From the NCBI GenBank assembly GCA_963680875.1, contig OY804575.1, positions 27,385,034-27,449,033 of the forward strand: 64,000 nt of DNA, written 5' to 3'. Positions 10,940-22,838 of this stretch are shown here, piece by piece; the first letter of the stretch is position 1, and every line of letters begins with the position of its first letter. The DNA comes from Bathymodiolus brooksi. Its lineage: Eukaryota > Mollusca > Bivalvia > Mytilida > Modiolidae. Position numbers and translations under genes: made by a program. Under the pieces are notes generated by a model that saw only the letters and a list, made by a program, of their open reading frames with translations, was not told where the DNA came from and made no database searches.

Positions 10940-11764
10940 CTATAAAAGAGATCAGGTCAGTCATAATTCTATTATATGGACAAAATCATAATAATTTACA
11001 CCTTTACAATACAGTAATCAATTTCTCACCTTTAACCCTAAAATCTGTCATACATTTGTAATACTCCATTTCTTTTATAATAGATGTAACCTATGAAACA
11101 AGACAATGAACAATTTGAATCCTTTTGAATCCTTTTGCAGACAAAATATTTTTTATTTACCATGCAATAAATTGTTATTCCTAAAAGACGTACAACGTTT
11201 TCTTAATACTTTTTGTACAGGTCTGAAAAAGATGGCAAGAATAAAATTGCTAGAATTGTTTTTTTCCACTATATAGGATTAATATGAGCAGTCAAAACCT
11301 GTAAGGACTTGTTGACTGTAATTCTGTCATAAAAACATAAAACAGAAACTCTGGTGAGATAAGGGCAAATACTTAGAAGATCCTAACCATATAATATTAA
11401 AAACTATCATAGAACAGTCAATTATATCCCATAGGGCACCCCTCCCCCTCCAGGGTATAATTACCACAAATGAATACTATAAACAATTACTTTTTTAAAG
11501 GTGGCATGGGGCCTTACGAAAATGAATAAATTGCCTCAGATACTAACTTTAATTGAAAAACAACATCTCAATTTATAAATAACTTGGTTGTCTAATAGAT
11601 ATCAAAATATACAGGAAATGAAGACAAGGCAGTGCCAAACTTTGTTGTAATAAGTCATAGATAGGTATCTCACCTGTACCTATTGATATAAATAACTTGT
11701 CTACATTGTAACATTTGTACCTGTAATAACATATTATTAGGTAAACTGTCAATAATTAACCCAC
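10940..11764. other. Intron splitting the PDZ1 coding sequence
   Basis: This 825-bp intron interrupts PDZ1 after LQTG, between the two halves of the fold. A short CCCCTCCCCCTCC-like tract lies at about 11440. Nothing else was recognised. Confidence 0.7.
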
Positions 11765-11953
11765 CTGTCTGTAATACTCCATCAAGGTATGCAGGCCCAT
11801 TTTCTACTACTTTTTTAATCTGTAAGAATTCCTCATCAGATTGATTACCGCCAATAATCGTAAAACCAAATCCCCGAATACTTTTTACCAGTGACGTGTA
11901 ATGTATTTCTCCTTTTAACTCATCTGGATTTTTCGTAAACACTCTCTTGGGAT
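11765..11953 (-). CDS. MAGI: MAGI exon, 189 nt: first half of PDZ1
   Basis: Acceptor atcttttacag precedes and donor gtgggtta follows CAG-ACA-G. The 62 codons read PKRVFTKNPDELKGEIHYTS, then the PDZ1 core with the carboxylate loop RGFGFTIIGG and LQIKKVVENGPAYLDG. The run FT(R/K)NP-ELKG before PDZ1 is a MAGI signature. Two nearby GT sites compete at the 3' end; the upstream one was chosen because only it gives phase 1, restoring LQTG-DVLIYVDD as in vertebrate MAGI LETGD. The start phase matches the 23516-23554 exon. Confidence 0.93.
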
Positions 11954-12370
11954 CTGTAAAAGATTAAAATCCTCTTATTCCAACTGCTGCACATAAAAAA
12001 TAAGCATATACAATCATTATACTGAAGCAGAGTTATCCTTTGTTAAAATGTCAATTTCATGACTGAAACAGAGAGAAATTTGCTAACTACCATCAATTAT
12101 TGATCAATTAGACTTTATATATTGAAAGTAATTTGTAATCAGCTGATTTACAAATCCACATAAAGCAAATACCACATTAAATCATCAAAATTATAGTCCT
12201 TTGAAATCAACCATTTTCCAATGCTCTTATCTATATCCATCATAGCTTTATAAAAACAATTTTAAATATACATGTATGTATTTTTTAATTCCTGTCAACC
12301 GAGAAATTATTTCTTTATGGTTTTCCTTCTTATAGAATCAAAACACCCAATTCTTTTTCAATTCTGAACA

Positions 12371-12401
<31 letters not shown>

Positions 12402-12773
12402 CAATTCATCTGACCTAATCTTCAATATATAGAAAGTAGATGTAATCAGTACTTTGTACAACTACATATTTTTGAAAATAACTTTTCAGAATGCACTGTG
12501 ATATGTTCCAATACTAAAACTCTTTAGCTATCCATTCATATAATTTACATGCAGTATAAGCTAAATAAACATAATTGACCTTATAGAACTCATGATGTAA
12601 TACATGTCTGTGTATCTGAAATCAACTTAAAATGATATTTAGCAGCAAGCAAAGAGTTTTAATGACAACAATAAATGTAACTTGTCATTCGTTGACAGCT
12701 GACATTTTATATTTTATTAATAGTTACATGTATCCATATATATAATGACAAACAAGATGAACTGTGAGTTAAT
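11954..12773. other. Intron sequence with an A28 run
   Basis: A homopolymer of about 28 A lies at 12374-12401, possibly the tail of an old retroposed copy, although no recognisable body precedes it on either strand. The rest is AT-rich with no feature seen. Confidence 0.6.
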
Positions 12774-13327
12774 GCTCACCTATGATACCCCCGCACTTTG
12801 GCAAACAGTAAGTAGGAATCTGACGGGTCAAAAAACGCTTCCCACGATATGGGGTACTTATATGAAGCTTGTGACCAAATATCAGATTTCTGCCATCAAT
12901 AGTCGCTGAGAAAAATGCGATGAAAAATGAGCATATATGTTCAATGTGTAGAAAAATCAACAAAGTCGGCAAACAGGAAGTAGGAATCTGATGGGTCCAA
13001 AAACGCTTCCCACGATATGGGGTACCTATATGAAGCTTGTGACCAAATATCAGATCTCTGCCATCAATAGTTGCTGAGAAAAATGTGACGAAAAATGTGC
13101 ATATATGTTCAATGTGTATAGAAACCAACTAAGTCGGCAAACAGGAAGTAGGAATCTGACGGGTCCAAAAACGCTACCCACAATATGGTATACCTATATG
13201 ATGCTTGTGACCAAATATCAGATTTCTGCCATCAACAGTTACTGAGAAAAATGCGACGAAAAATATCTTGGACGGACAGAGGTAAAACAGTATACCCCCC
13301 TCCCCCTTCGGGGAGTGGGGGTATAAT
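12774..13327. mobile_element. Tandem-core element with hairpin end, family A (ATACCCCC)
   Basis: The left end reads ATACCCCCGCAC. About three diverged copies of a ~178-bp unit (AGTAGGAATCTGACGGGTC ... TATGAAGCTTGTGACCAAA ... CTGAGAAAAATG) follow, then GGACGGACAGAGG and a closing hairpin whose arms are ATACCCCC and GGGGGTAT around a TTCG-containing loop. The left end thus repeats the left arm of the 3' hairpin. The plan resembles the pearl elements of bivalves. The open frames across it (e.g. 12769-13128 minus) are artefacts of the repeat. Confidence 0.7.
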
Positions 13328-14100
13328 TATCTGTCAAATTAGTTGGTTTTTTTTATTCCAAAACATGGAAACTTCATGGTTTTTAACTTGTTGCTATTTT
13401 TATTATTCCATTTGGAAGCACAGCAGGTTCAAAATCTCATTAATGGACACATTGAAATTCACAAAAATGATCCAACACACATAAAAATTAAATCTATTCC
13501 CTTCTATATTTACTCCAAGAAATGAGATTCATTAGAAATTAAAAGTGAAAGTTAAGCTGATACATGCACATACATTTAACTTCCTGGTATCAAAGATCAA
13601 CCCTTGTAATTGGCGTGGAGTTATTGTTGTTTGCCAACTCACCAATTTTTCAGCTCTATCATGGTGAAACTTAATTTTCAATGAGATTATGATGATGTCA
13701 GCTTTGTACTAGACCAACACCTTTAGTTGGATTTTTATAGTGCTAGCTCACTGAAACAACAGTTCGCAGATGGACATGTCGCCCCACTCTGACACATTAT
13801 CCTGATTCCGAGCCAGCCAATCTTTGCTTTTTCTCCTTAATGCTGCATGCTTAGCAAAGAAGCAACATGTACCAATTTCATAGTCTTTGGTTTGACCCGA
13901 TCAGGGATTGAACCCACAAAAAAAGCCTTACTGTTTCATGTGTTTTTACATAATGGGAAACATATCTGTCAAGTATTATTATTATCATCTGTATTTCCTT
14001 CAATTAAGAAGAGCATATTCATATTGTAATATATGTACCATAACAGTTAAGACAAAAAACCAAAATTAAATTAAACACAGTAAAATTAAATACAAATCAG
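13328..14100 (-). repeat. Intron sequence holding a truncated tRNA-like SINE (13826-13920)
   Basis: Within 13826-13920 the strings TCTCCTTAATGCTGC, ATAGTCTTTGGTTTGACC and CGATCAGGGATTGAACCCA match the copy at 41522-41670; the minus strand carries the T-arm-like GGGTTCAATCCCTGATCGGG. The copy ends soon after the B box, so it lacks the anticodon-side half. The rest of the interval shows nothing recognised. Confidence 0.6.
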
Positions 14101-14362
14101 AAACAATTGGCAACAATCACATTGTTTGTAAACAATTGGCAACAATCACATTGTTTGTAAACAATTGGCAACAATCACATTGTTTGTAAACAATTGGTAA
14201 CAATCACATTGTTTGTAAACAATTGGTAACAATCACATTGTTTGTAAACAATTGGTAACAATCACATTGTTTGTAAACAATTGGCAACAATCACATTGTT
14301 TGTAAACAATTGGCAACAATCACATTGTTTGTAAACAATTGGCAACAATCACATTGTTTGTA
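14101..14362. repeat. 29-bp satellite array, nine copies
   Basis: The unit is AAACAATTGGCAACAATCAC followed by ATTGTTTGT, 29 bp, nine copies with only C/T variation at one site (GGCAAC or GGTAAC). Inside each unit AAACAAT and ATTGTTT are perfect complementary arms, so every unit can fold into its own hairpin. Confidence 0.96.
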
Positions 14363-14689
14363 ATGTTATTCAGAATAATACTATCAAAATTGCACTGCCT
14401 TGATTTGAAAGTTTAATTCTTCTTCATTTGAAATATAAAAATTTATGTCAGTGCCTGATAATATTGAAGAGGTCCCAATCTAACAGACTATGTAAATAAA
14501 CACTGAACATGAGGTCTCCAATGCTACTGAATTAAATTAAATTTCTATTGTGAAACCTATTCATATATGGGTGGTATTGTCTTCAAATTGTGTAAGCTTT
14601 ATCCCCTATACAAACACTATACACTAATTCAGCACTAAATGAAAGACTTATACACTTTCAAGGAAAACCCATTTTAGTGTGGTAGACGG

Positions 14690-14815
14690 GGAACGAAATT
14701 TTTGACTTTAATGTACCCACCGAACATATACCTAAATTATATATCATTGGAAAGAAGAATTCATACTCTATCCAGATAGTCGGGTCGTAAAAACGGGAAC
14801 TGGTCGCATTTCCTT
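14690..14815 (+). repeat. Left copy of a diverged inverted repeat pair
   Basis: This stretch and the complement of about 19275-19395 share TTTAATGTACC, GAA..ATAT, TCATT.GA.AGAA and GGGTCGTAAAAA in order and spacing. The two copies point toward each other and bracket the broken Cys-rich gene at 17.1-18.6 kb and a tandem-core element. Confidence 0.55.
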
Positions 14816-15185
14816 AAAAAGGGAGATAATCGTTCTACCCAAAATTTTAAGAAAATATATGAGTTATAACTTTTGGGTTGCTCCCCTTGAATTCAGTTCC
14901 CACAAAGGGATGAAATTATCGTTTTTGCAAAATTTGGTATACACTATTAAATCTTTCATATAGACTTTAAGGTTTAGTTGTGAAAAAAATGTGTATTTTT
15001 GTAGGTTTTGATGACATAGTCAGTTTCCTTCACATTTTTAATGTCGCCAATAGGGACCTGACCTTGACCTTTGTATGGAAACGTCTTGACCTGAATGTGC
15101 TTTAATTAGTTGATGATAACATTGATACTATTTTTAACAATGAAATTTAACTTCTATTTCACAAATTAAAAATTATCTGACGTAT

Positions 15186-16770
15186 AGAAACCAGAGGCTC
15201 TCAAGAGCCTGTATCGTTCACCTGGTAATAAAAAAAACCAATTGGTCCTATGTAAAAACTATGTCCTGCGTCATCTTGGAATTACGATCAACATAAAAAA
15301 CACAAAGTTTGTAAAGGACCTTCCAATGATTGATGCACAGTTTAGGTTCAATCAGTGCAATAGCTTCAGAGAAGAATATATTTCTGTATTTTCCCCATAT
15401 GGTTCTGTGTTAATACTATGACCTGTGGTGGCAGCCATCTTGGATTTCCGATCGGCATAAAAAACAGGACCTTCCAATGATCATTCCTGGGCAGTTTGGT
15501 TTCAACTGTCCAAGTGGTTTCAGAGAAGAAGCATTTTGAAACATTTTTCCCATAGGGTCCAATGTTAAACTAAGTCCTGCCGTAGCCGCCATTTTGAATT
15601 TCATATCAGAATAAAAAACGTATATTTTGTAGAGGACCATTCAATGAACATTCATGCACAGTTTGGCTTTAATCATATTTGTAGTTTCTGAGAAGAAGGC
15701 ATTTGAACATTTTCCCATAGGGTCCAATGTTAATCTATGTCCTGCGGTGGTGGCCATCTTGGATTTCCGATCGGCATAAAAAACACACACCTTGTAGAGG
15801 ACCTTCCAATGATCATTCCTGGGCAGTTTGGTTTCAATTATCCAAGTGGTTTCAGAGAAGAAGCGTTTTGAAACATTTTTCCCATAGGGTCCAATGTTAA
15901 ACTAAGTCCTGCCGTAGCCGCCATTTTGAATTTCATATCGGAACAAAAAACGTAAAGTTTGTAGAGGACCATCCAATGTACACACATATGGACAGTTTGG
16001 CTTTAATCATATTTGTAGTTTCTGAGAAGAAGGCATTTGAACATTTTCCCATAGGGTCCAATGTTAATCTATGTCCTGCGGTGGTGGCCATCTTGAATTT
16101 TCGATCGGCATAAAAAAAACAGAAACTTTGTAGAGGACCTTCCAATGATCATTCCTGGGCAGTTTGGATTCAATTGTCCAAGTGGTTTCAGTGAAGAAGC
16201 GTTTTGAAACATTTTTCCCATAGGGTCCAATGTTAAACTAAGTCCTGCCGTAGCCGCCATTTTGAATTTCATATCGGAACAAAAAACCTTAAGATTGTAG
16301 AGGACCATCCAATGAACATTCATGTACAGTTTGGCTTTAATCATATTTGTAGTTTCTGAGAAGAAGGCATTTGAACATATTTTCCCATAGGGTCCAATGT
16401 TAATCTATGTCCTGCGATGGCGGCCATCTTGGATTTCCGATCGGCATAAAAAACAGTAACTTGGTAAAGGACATTCCAATGATCATTCCTTTACAGTTTG
16501 GGTTCAGTCAGTTCATTAGTTTCGGAGAAGAAGATCTTTGAAATTTCAGCCAATCAGAACATATTATTGGCCCTGGCAGCCATATTGAATATCCGACTGG
16601 AACGAAAAACAGTAACTTTGTAGAGGACCATCCAAGGAACATTCCTGCTAAGTTCGGTTCCAATCGGCCAAGTGGTTTCGGAGAAGAAGCTTGAAATGTG
16701 AAAAGTTTACAGACGACGGACGCCAAGTGATGGCAATAGTTCACATGGACCTTTGGTCCAGGTGAACTAA
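15186..16770. mobile_element. Tandem-core element with hairpin ends, family E (GTTCACCTGG)
   Basis: It opens with a short hairpin (GAGGCTC tca AGAGCCT) followed by GTTCACCTGG. A long tandem core follows, in which two alternating unit types of ~155-165 bp repeat (CCATAGGGTCCAATGTTAA, GCCATTTTGAATTTCATATC, GTAGAGGACC..CCAATGA). The 3' end has CAGACGACGGACGCCAAGTG and a hairpin with arms GTTCACATGGACC and GGTCCAGGTGAAC. A relative lies at 36042-37685. Open frames on the minus strand across it are repeat artefacts. Confidence 0.8.
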
Positions 16771-17127
16771 AAAGGGGGTGGGCGTCCTTCACTAGTACAT
16801 AAACATCATTGTTCTTGTTCCTGTCACCGATATGACTATCTGGTATTCTTAATCAATGTTTTTGCTCCGCGTTCATTACAACGAATGCTGTATAACCTAA
16901 AGAGGTCATAAAACAACAAAATAAGCATATAAGTCGATAGCAACACATTTATATTAGTCAGTATAAATAGGACTATCCTGGTTCAAATCAAATGACAGAA
17001 CAACATCGCTATCTAACTACAAAATGACTATTGTGGATTTGTCACGACATTACATGGCAGATAATTTTGTCCACAACAACAAAGCCTTGTAAAAATCTAC
17101 TAAATTTCAGACATCATGACCATCGTC

Positions 17128-18595
17128 TTACAGTAAGGTAACAATCTTTGTTATGGCATTTTTACATATGTCGCTACCATAACAGGGACAAAGATCTATG
17201 CACGACAGAATCTGTTCAAAGCAAACACAGCTACTGGAACAAATTGATTTGCCTTTGCAACTGCACACGAGATCCTTCAGGAAGTGTGATGACATTTGTC
17301 CCAGGAAGAAGACAGGTACCAGACCACCCTTGTTTTCCCATCCGAACATTAAAGGAGACCTAACAGGGGACTGCGCTTTTTGTGAGGATTTCCAGATATA
17401 GGTCTGCACAGATGCTCTTAGTACATGCTGATGAAATGTCGCTTCGCATGGCGGTAACTTGGCCAGGCTTGCTTCTTTGTTTTGTTGCAAGTCGAACTCT
17501 GAATTTATTGAGATTAGAGTAATCTGCTCGTAGTTTGACTTTTTGGATAGTCTTCAACTGAGATTTTCAGCTTCTCAATATCACGTCTTAAGATACCTAC
17601 AGCAGAGTGTAAAATTTGTTCATCAGAAATACCTTCAACATCAACTTGAAAATCATTTTCCAACTCAGAGGCTTTAAATTTGGACTTGTATTTATAGCAT
17701 TGCCTAAGGAAAGCTTGTCACTGAAGACAAAATTTGACATTCCTTGGCCCCGCTGAGTATGTATAACTATAGAACCAGCATAATGTTTAACTAGCCTGTC
17801 TTGTAACTTGGCAGATGAGTAGGTACCGGTGTCTGCGGGTAGATATCCTTTGTATTTTTCAAGTAATTGTGTCATCCGAAAAACCTTTTTGTGAACGACT
17901 AAATCATCGTTGATTTCATGAATTAAATTCTGGAAGGCGATTTCGTTACTAGAAAGCTCAGAATCCTGTTTCTGTTCGTTTTTCGGGGAACTTTTTTAAC
18001 AGATATTTAGTCATGCACCCGTTGTGATAAACTACTTTCAGAACAAAATTGTCACAATTCAACACGCGAACCAGTCTTATCATCATTTTGACTCAATGCG
18101 CACTCCATCAACTTGTTCACACGCTCACTGGATGCAATTTTATGTACTTTAAAATCTTTCTTGAATGTTTTATTTTAACAAATGAAACAAAATTCCCACT
18201 GAATGGGTTCGTACTGGGAGCGTGTTACAACACTTGTTTGTGACATAGTTGAAACTTGTTCAGTACTTGTAAAACTTTATCTGATCTGTTTTGAAAACAC
18301 TGCAGTTTTGTTTACTTGTGTATTTTCTATAACAATTACGGTGGTAAACAACTTTAATTTTACATGATATAAAATTGTCCAGTGTGGACATTTCCCGCAA
18401 AATAAGAGAATACACCTCATCTCTTTTAACTTCCATCGATTTTACAAAACTATCTTTGCCTACATCTCGCATACAAATCACAGGTTCTGCATTGGAACAT
18501 TGACATATAATGCATTGCTCCTAGTTCAACGCTTCTTTTCTCCTTTTTGGACTAGAAGGAGAAAGTTTCAAAGGACTACCGAACGTTGCCATCAT
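17128..18595 (-). pseudogene. Broken copy of a multicopy Cys-rich protein gene of unknown function
   Basis: The start ATG-ATG at 18595 gives MMATFGSPLKLSPSSPKRRK, but codon 25 is TAG (18523-18521). Reading on gives CIICQCSNAEPVICMRDVGK and the motif VVYHRNCYRKYTSKQN, then a stop at about 18260. A second, frame-shifted YHNGCMTKYL motif lies near 17.99-18.02 kb. Further pieces are MTQLLEKYKGYLPADTGTYS (17875 down) and a C-terminal part at 17460-17180 with QMSSHFLKDLVCSCKGKSIC and a Cys-rich tail ending CIDLCPCYGSDIC. I know this architecture from many uncharacterised multicopy genes of molluscs and cnidarians; no function is established. It looks like a decayed intronless copy, probably with the middle deleted. 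Confidence 0.72.
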
Positions 18596-19900
18596 ACGGA
18601 ATATGAACGCGTCTGTCCGATTAAATTCTGGTACTACAATAACCTAATTACTAATCAACAAAATACACTAATTATCGACAAACAAACGACAAAAACAACG
18701 CCAAATGAAGTCTAAAAACCTCAGTAAACAGTGTGCGAAAAGCCGAACACTTAACAATGAAATAAATCAGAAACTAAGCCATTTCATTCAAAGAAGACAA
18801 CGTGCTATTTAATGACTCGAAGATCAGTCGAACTATATTTATAGAATCGGAAACGGCGTATCAAATTTCCGCGTATAAAAGGCATTAAATGAGAGAGGAA
18901 ACAAACAAAAAATAGCATTTTTCTGCGTATCTGCAAGTATCCATGATATGAAATTTGGCATGAATTTTTGGACTAGTGTAATGTTACTTTATCAATACTA
19001 AAAATGTACGGAAAATACAAAATAAATTTGCTGAAAGAGAAAACTTGTCTTATTTTCCTCCAAAATAAGGGGTATTTTGAGAGGCTAGTTATATTAAATC
19101 AGACGAGAATTAACTGTTCTTTTTCATCTATTGATACAATTAAATGTCTGTTTAATTGAGTAATATATCTTTTTTATCGATAAACGATCACGTGTTATAG
19201 ATATGAAATTTTATTTTCACCTGGTCAACTATGTATCAGTTGGGTACCTTCGGAAAACGAAAATTTCCAAGAAAAGTTGTCTTACGATTTTTTTACGACC
19301 CACTTAATTTGAAAATATAGACATTTTTCTATCGAATGAGCATAGTTTTATCCATATGTTATTTCGGTACATTAAACTCCGAATTCATGCATCTTTTCAG
19401 TCATCATCTACGCTACTATTTAGAATTAGTCATTTCAAAATCAATATCTATGTAAAATATTACATAATATACAATCTATTTCTTATGAACAAATGATTTT
19501 AATGAAAACATTATGGTCTGAAACCTGATCATAAACTTGAAAACATGTTAACTTCATTTAGAAAAGAACAGTCATGACATTGTCTCAATATTGATTTCTC
19601 CTTGATGAAATCATCTTCCATTCTATATTACAAGTATTTTTTCAGGCCATTTCATGGTCTAAGTTTTACATTACATGTCTAGTAATGCTGTATTTATAAC
19701 TTTTGTATTAATTACATCCCTAAATTAATAGCTAATCAAATACTATGGAGAACTAGATTACAAAATTGTGCCATGAAAATCTGTTTCTGTAGATGTGGTA
19801 ATAATAAGGGCTTGAAATTACAATCAAAAATATTTCATGTAATGGTGGCCATCTTGAAATTCTGATAACTGGTAAAACAAATAATACAAACATTTATTAA
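18596..19900. repeat. Intron sequence with the right inverted repeat copy (about 19275-19395)
   Basis: The complement of 19275-19395 matches 14690-14815 (see that entry). The flanks are AT-rich and unremarkable. No gene was recognised. Confidence 0.5.
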
Positions 19901-20118
19901 GGGTTAGGGTTATGGTGTTTAATGCCACTTTCAACAATATTTCAGTTATATCCTGGTGGTCAGTTTGATTGGTTGAGGAAACCAGTGAAAACCACTGACC
20001 TGCCACAAGTCACTGACAATCACATAATGTTGCATCGAGTACACATCGCCTGAGTGGGATTCAAACTCACAACGTTAGTGGTGATAGAGACTGATTGCAT
20101 TGGTAGTTGTAAATCAAC
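19901..20118 (-). repeat. V-SINE-like repeat, copy 2 of 7
   Basis: This is a full-length copy. The minus strand carries GTGAGTTTGAATCCCACTC and the core CTCAACCAATCAAACTGACC with GATATAACTGAAATATTG. The 3' GTTAAACACC-like end corresponds to ggttatggtgtttaatgcc on the plus strand. Confidence 0.78.
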
Positions 20119-20937
20119 CAACATACGATCACGACCATTATTAAGGACAATCCAATTATCATATATGTCCAGCCTGGGTTCAATCAGTATTGTGTTTGAA
20201 ATTTTATTTTAATTTTTTTTCCAATACTATGTCCAGCTATTTATATATTTAATGAATACTTGAGATGCTTAACACAAAATTTATCATTACAGAAGATACC
20301 TATGTCTAACACCTTTAATTTAATAAAATTTTCACAACTCTATACCTAATAAAATATTATTCAAGCAATAAATATTCTTTAAGAGTATGCTTAATTACTT
20401 TGTTATCTTACAAGAAATCCAAATATCTTGTAGATATAGTGGCCATGATAAAGAAGGGTGTGAAAATTCTCTCCTTTACAAGAAAATTAAACCATACACA
20501 AGTATAGATCACAGTAAACATAGGTTTATTCCTGAGAATATTATTTCTTACCTTTGTGATTGATTTATACTGCCATAGTAAAGAGGTCGTTTCTGTTGGA
20601 TTTAAGATTTGTATTTTAAGACAATGAATACCAAACATAATTGGTTTTAACTATGGCAATTAAGAGATAAAATATTCTTTAAATTACAAATAATTACAGG
20701 GAAGGTTCTAACTCAATTATCTAATAGCTTGTTGTATTGGTAAAGATTGAAAATCCTTCTTCTTCAAACCATTCTTATATTATCTTAAGAAAATCACCTA
20801 TTGCAAATTAGAAATGCTAGTGTATCTTTTTCAAATTTATATAATTCTTAAAAACAGTTATAACTACAACGTCACAGAATTTTTTTTCAAGAACTCATTA
20901 TTTAGATTTTAAGCTAATACTAACTTCAAATGAAGGG
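20119..20937. other. Intron sequence, no recognised feature
   Basis: AT-rich, no conserved motif, no repeat shared with the rest of the window that I could see. Confidence 0.5.
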
Positions 20938-21025
20938 GGCCCAGGTGGCTCAATGAGTTAGGTAGTTGGATTACCTAATAACTCATACAAGCCTATCACC
21001 AATACGGCGTGGGTTTGCGCCCAGC
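20938..21025 (+). repeat. tRNA-like SINE head
   Basis: GGTGGCTCAATGAGTTAGG resembles an A-box region and GGCGTGGGTTTGCGCCCAG a T-arm. The stems are imperfect and it runs directly into a tandem array, so this is a SINE head rather than a functional tRNA. Confidence 0.5.
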
Positions 21026-21840
21026 TTTCTAAATTACAAACAAGAAATGTGTGCATCACAAAATACACCCGTCTATATAAATTATCAAATGGTATATTGA
21101 TAATGACCCCAAAATAAATAGGGTTCTTGCCCTTCCACAGGGGAATCATGTGGTCAAGTTTGGTAAAGATCCAATATACAGAACTAAAGTTATCGTGCGG
21201 AAACGACCCTGTTGTCAAAAATTATATTTATAGTAATGGTGACCTTGACCTTATGACCCCAAAATAAACAGGATTCTTCCCCTTCCACAGGGTAATCATG
21301 TGGTCAAGTTTGGTAAAGATCCAATATACAGAACTAAAGTTATCATGTGGAAACGACTCTGTTGTCAAAAATTATATTTATAGTAACGGTGACCTTGACC
21401 TTTGACCTAATGACCCCAAAATAAATAGGATTCTTCCCCTTCTACAGGGGAATCATGTGGCCAAGTTTGTTAAAGATCCAATATACAGAACTAAAGTTAT
21501 CGTGTGGAAACGACCCTGTTGTCAAAATATTTATTTATAGTAATGGTGACCTTGACCTTTGACCTAATGACCCCAAGATAATTAGGGTTCTTCCCCTTCC
21601 ACAGGGGAATCATGTGGTCAAGTTTGGTGTAAAGATCCAATATACAGAACTAAAGTTATCATGTGGAAACGACCCTGTTGTCAAAAATTATATTTATAGT
21701 AATGGCAACCTTGACCTTTGACCTAATGACCCCAAAAATAACTAGGATTCTTCCCCTTCCACAGGGGAATCATGTGGCCAAGTTTGGTAAAGATCCGATA
21801 TACAGAACTAAAGTTATTGTGTGGAAACCTAGTTATTGTG
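21026..21840. repeat. ~155-bp tandem core, five copies, with repeated DR1 motifs
   Basis: Each unit runs ATGACCCCAAAATAA ... TTCCCCTTCCACAGGGGAAT ... AAGATCCAATATACAGAAC ... GGAAACGACCCTGTTGTC. Units three to five begin with TGACCTTGACCTTTGACCT, whose complement holds AGGTCA-A-AGGTCA, a perfect DR1. The array ends abruptly where it joins a V-SINE-like copy. It is probably the core of another tandem-core element whose 3' hairpin is lost. Confidence 0.8.
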
Positions 21841-21959
21841 CAGAAACCTATGTGGACGCCAACCCGCCTACCATACCCAATCACATAATACGGCCTGTCT
21901 CGAGATGGGCGTATAAAAAGGGTGCACTCGACTCGCAGCCGCAAGTGATAAAGTTTACC

Positions 21960-22085
21960 AGTTGCTTGCCCATGGTCGGTGGTTCTCTCCAGGTACTCCG
22001 GCTTCTTCCACCACTAAAACTGGTCGCCATGATATAGCTGAAATATTGCTGAAAGTGGCATTAAGACACCAAAAATCAAATCAAA
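21960..22085 (+). repeat. V-SINE-like repeat, copy 3 of 7 (partial)
   Basis: Forward orientation: GGTGGTTCTCTCCAGGTACT, TTCTTCCACCACTAAAACTG and ATATAGCTGAAATATTGCTG, ending GGCATTAAGACACC. An unrelated tRNA-like head may precede it at 21840-21960. Confidence 0.7.
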
Positions 22086-22696
22086 TTGGAGGTTATGACT
22101 CTCCAAAAAGGATAATAACTCCGTCAACAATGGTTCAATCAAAATCAAAAACATCCATCTGTATGCCTATCATTGTGCCACCTACTCAACAACTGATTTA
22201 ACTTGCTATTATCATGAATATACCAGAAATATTGCTTACTTGTTGCTAAATAATCAATCAGTCATTATTGCATTTGATTAACATATTTTTAAAAAATCTT
22301 TTCCATAGGATCAAACTATGTCTGAAAAATGGCATATAGTAATGACAAAGGCCATATACAAATGTAGCCTGTTTGGTTTAGTAACCTAAATATTCTGACA
22401 TAAACAACTGATTCCAAGTGATAGAAAACCCTTGGTTGGTCTTTGGCAAAGTGAGCTTAAATCATCAATATTTATCTGAATAACAAGGGTTCCCCCCAGA
22501 TACTCTATTAGATTTGCATTGTTTAGGTCAACAAATAAAATCTCTGATAATACATGAAATGACATGTATATTATACTGATCACAAATTTTCACCATTCAA
22601 TGCAACAAAGGTTTTTTTTTAATATCTACAGACCTCATTGTAAATTGCTTCTGTTGGATCTTCAGCATTGAATTTCAATGAAGTGATATTGATTTA
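22086..22696. other. Intron sequence, no recognised feature
   Basis: No gene or repeat recognised; a short T-run lies near 22612. Confidence 0.5.
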
Positions 22697-22838
22697 AGAA
22701 TTGAATGCATTTTATTGGTGTGTAAAGAAGCACATTTTGTATGAAGTGCGCTAGCGCTTCATAGAATCATATAAAAAATGTGCCTTGGTCCACACTTACA
22801 TGCCTATAAAACTACCAAAAAAAAATGCATTCAATTCT
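22697..22838. mobile_element. 142-bp palindromic MITE at a TA site
   Basis: The left end AGAATTGAATGCATTTT and right end AAAATGCATTCAATTCT are perfect inverted copies, and TA flanks both (22695-22696, 22839-22840). The middle pairs further (CACATTTT with AAAATGTG; TGAAGTGCGCTAGCGCTTCA at the centre), so almost the whole element folds back. TA duplication points to a Tc1/mariner-type mover. Confidence 0.8.

Noticed and set aside
12374..12401. Poly(A) run as proof of a processed pseudogene
   Set aside because: No gene-like body is visible on either side, so it is recorded only as a homopolymer.
15416..16792. Several minus-strand frames of 70-94 codons with recurring FKMAATAGLSLTLDPMG
   Set aside because: These are repeated translations of the tandem core of a mobile element, not a gene family.
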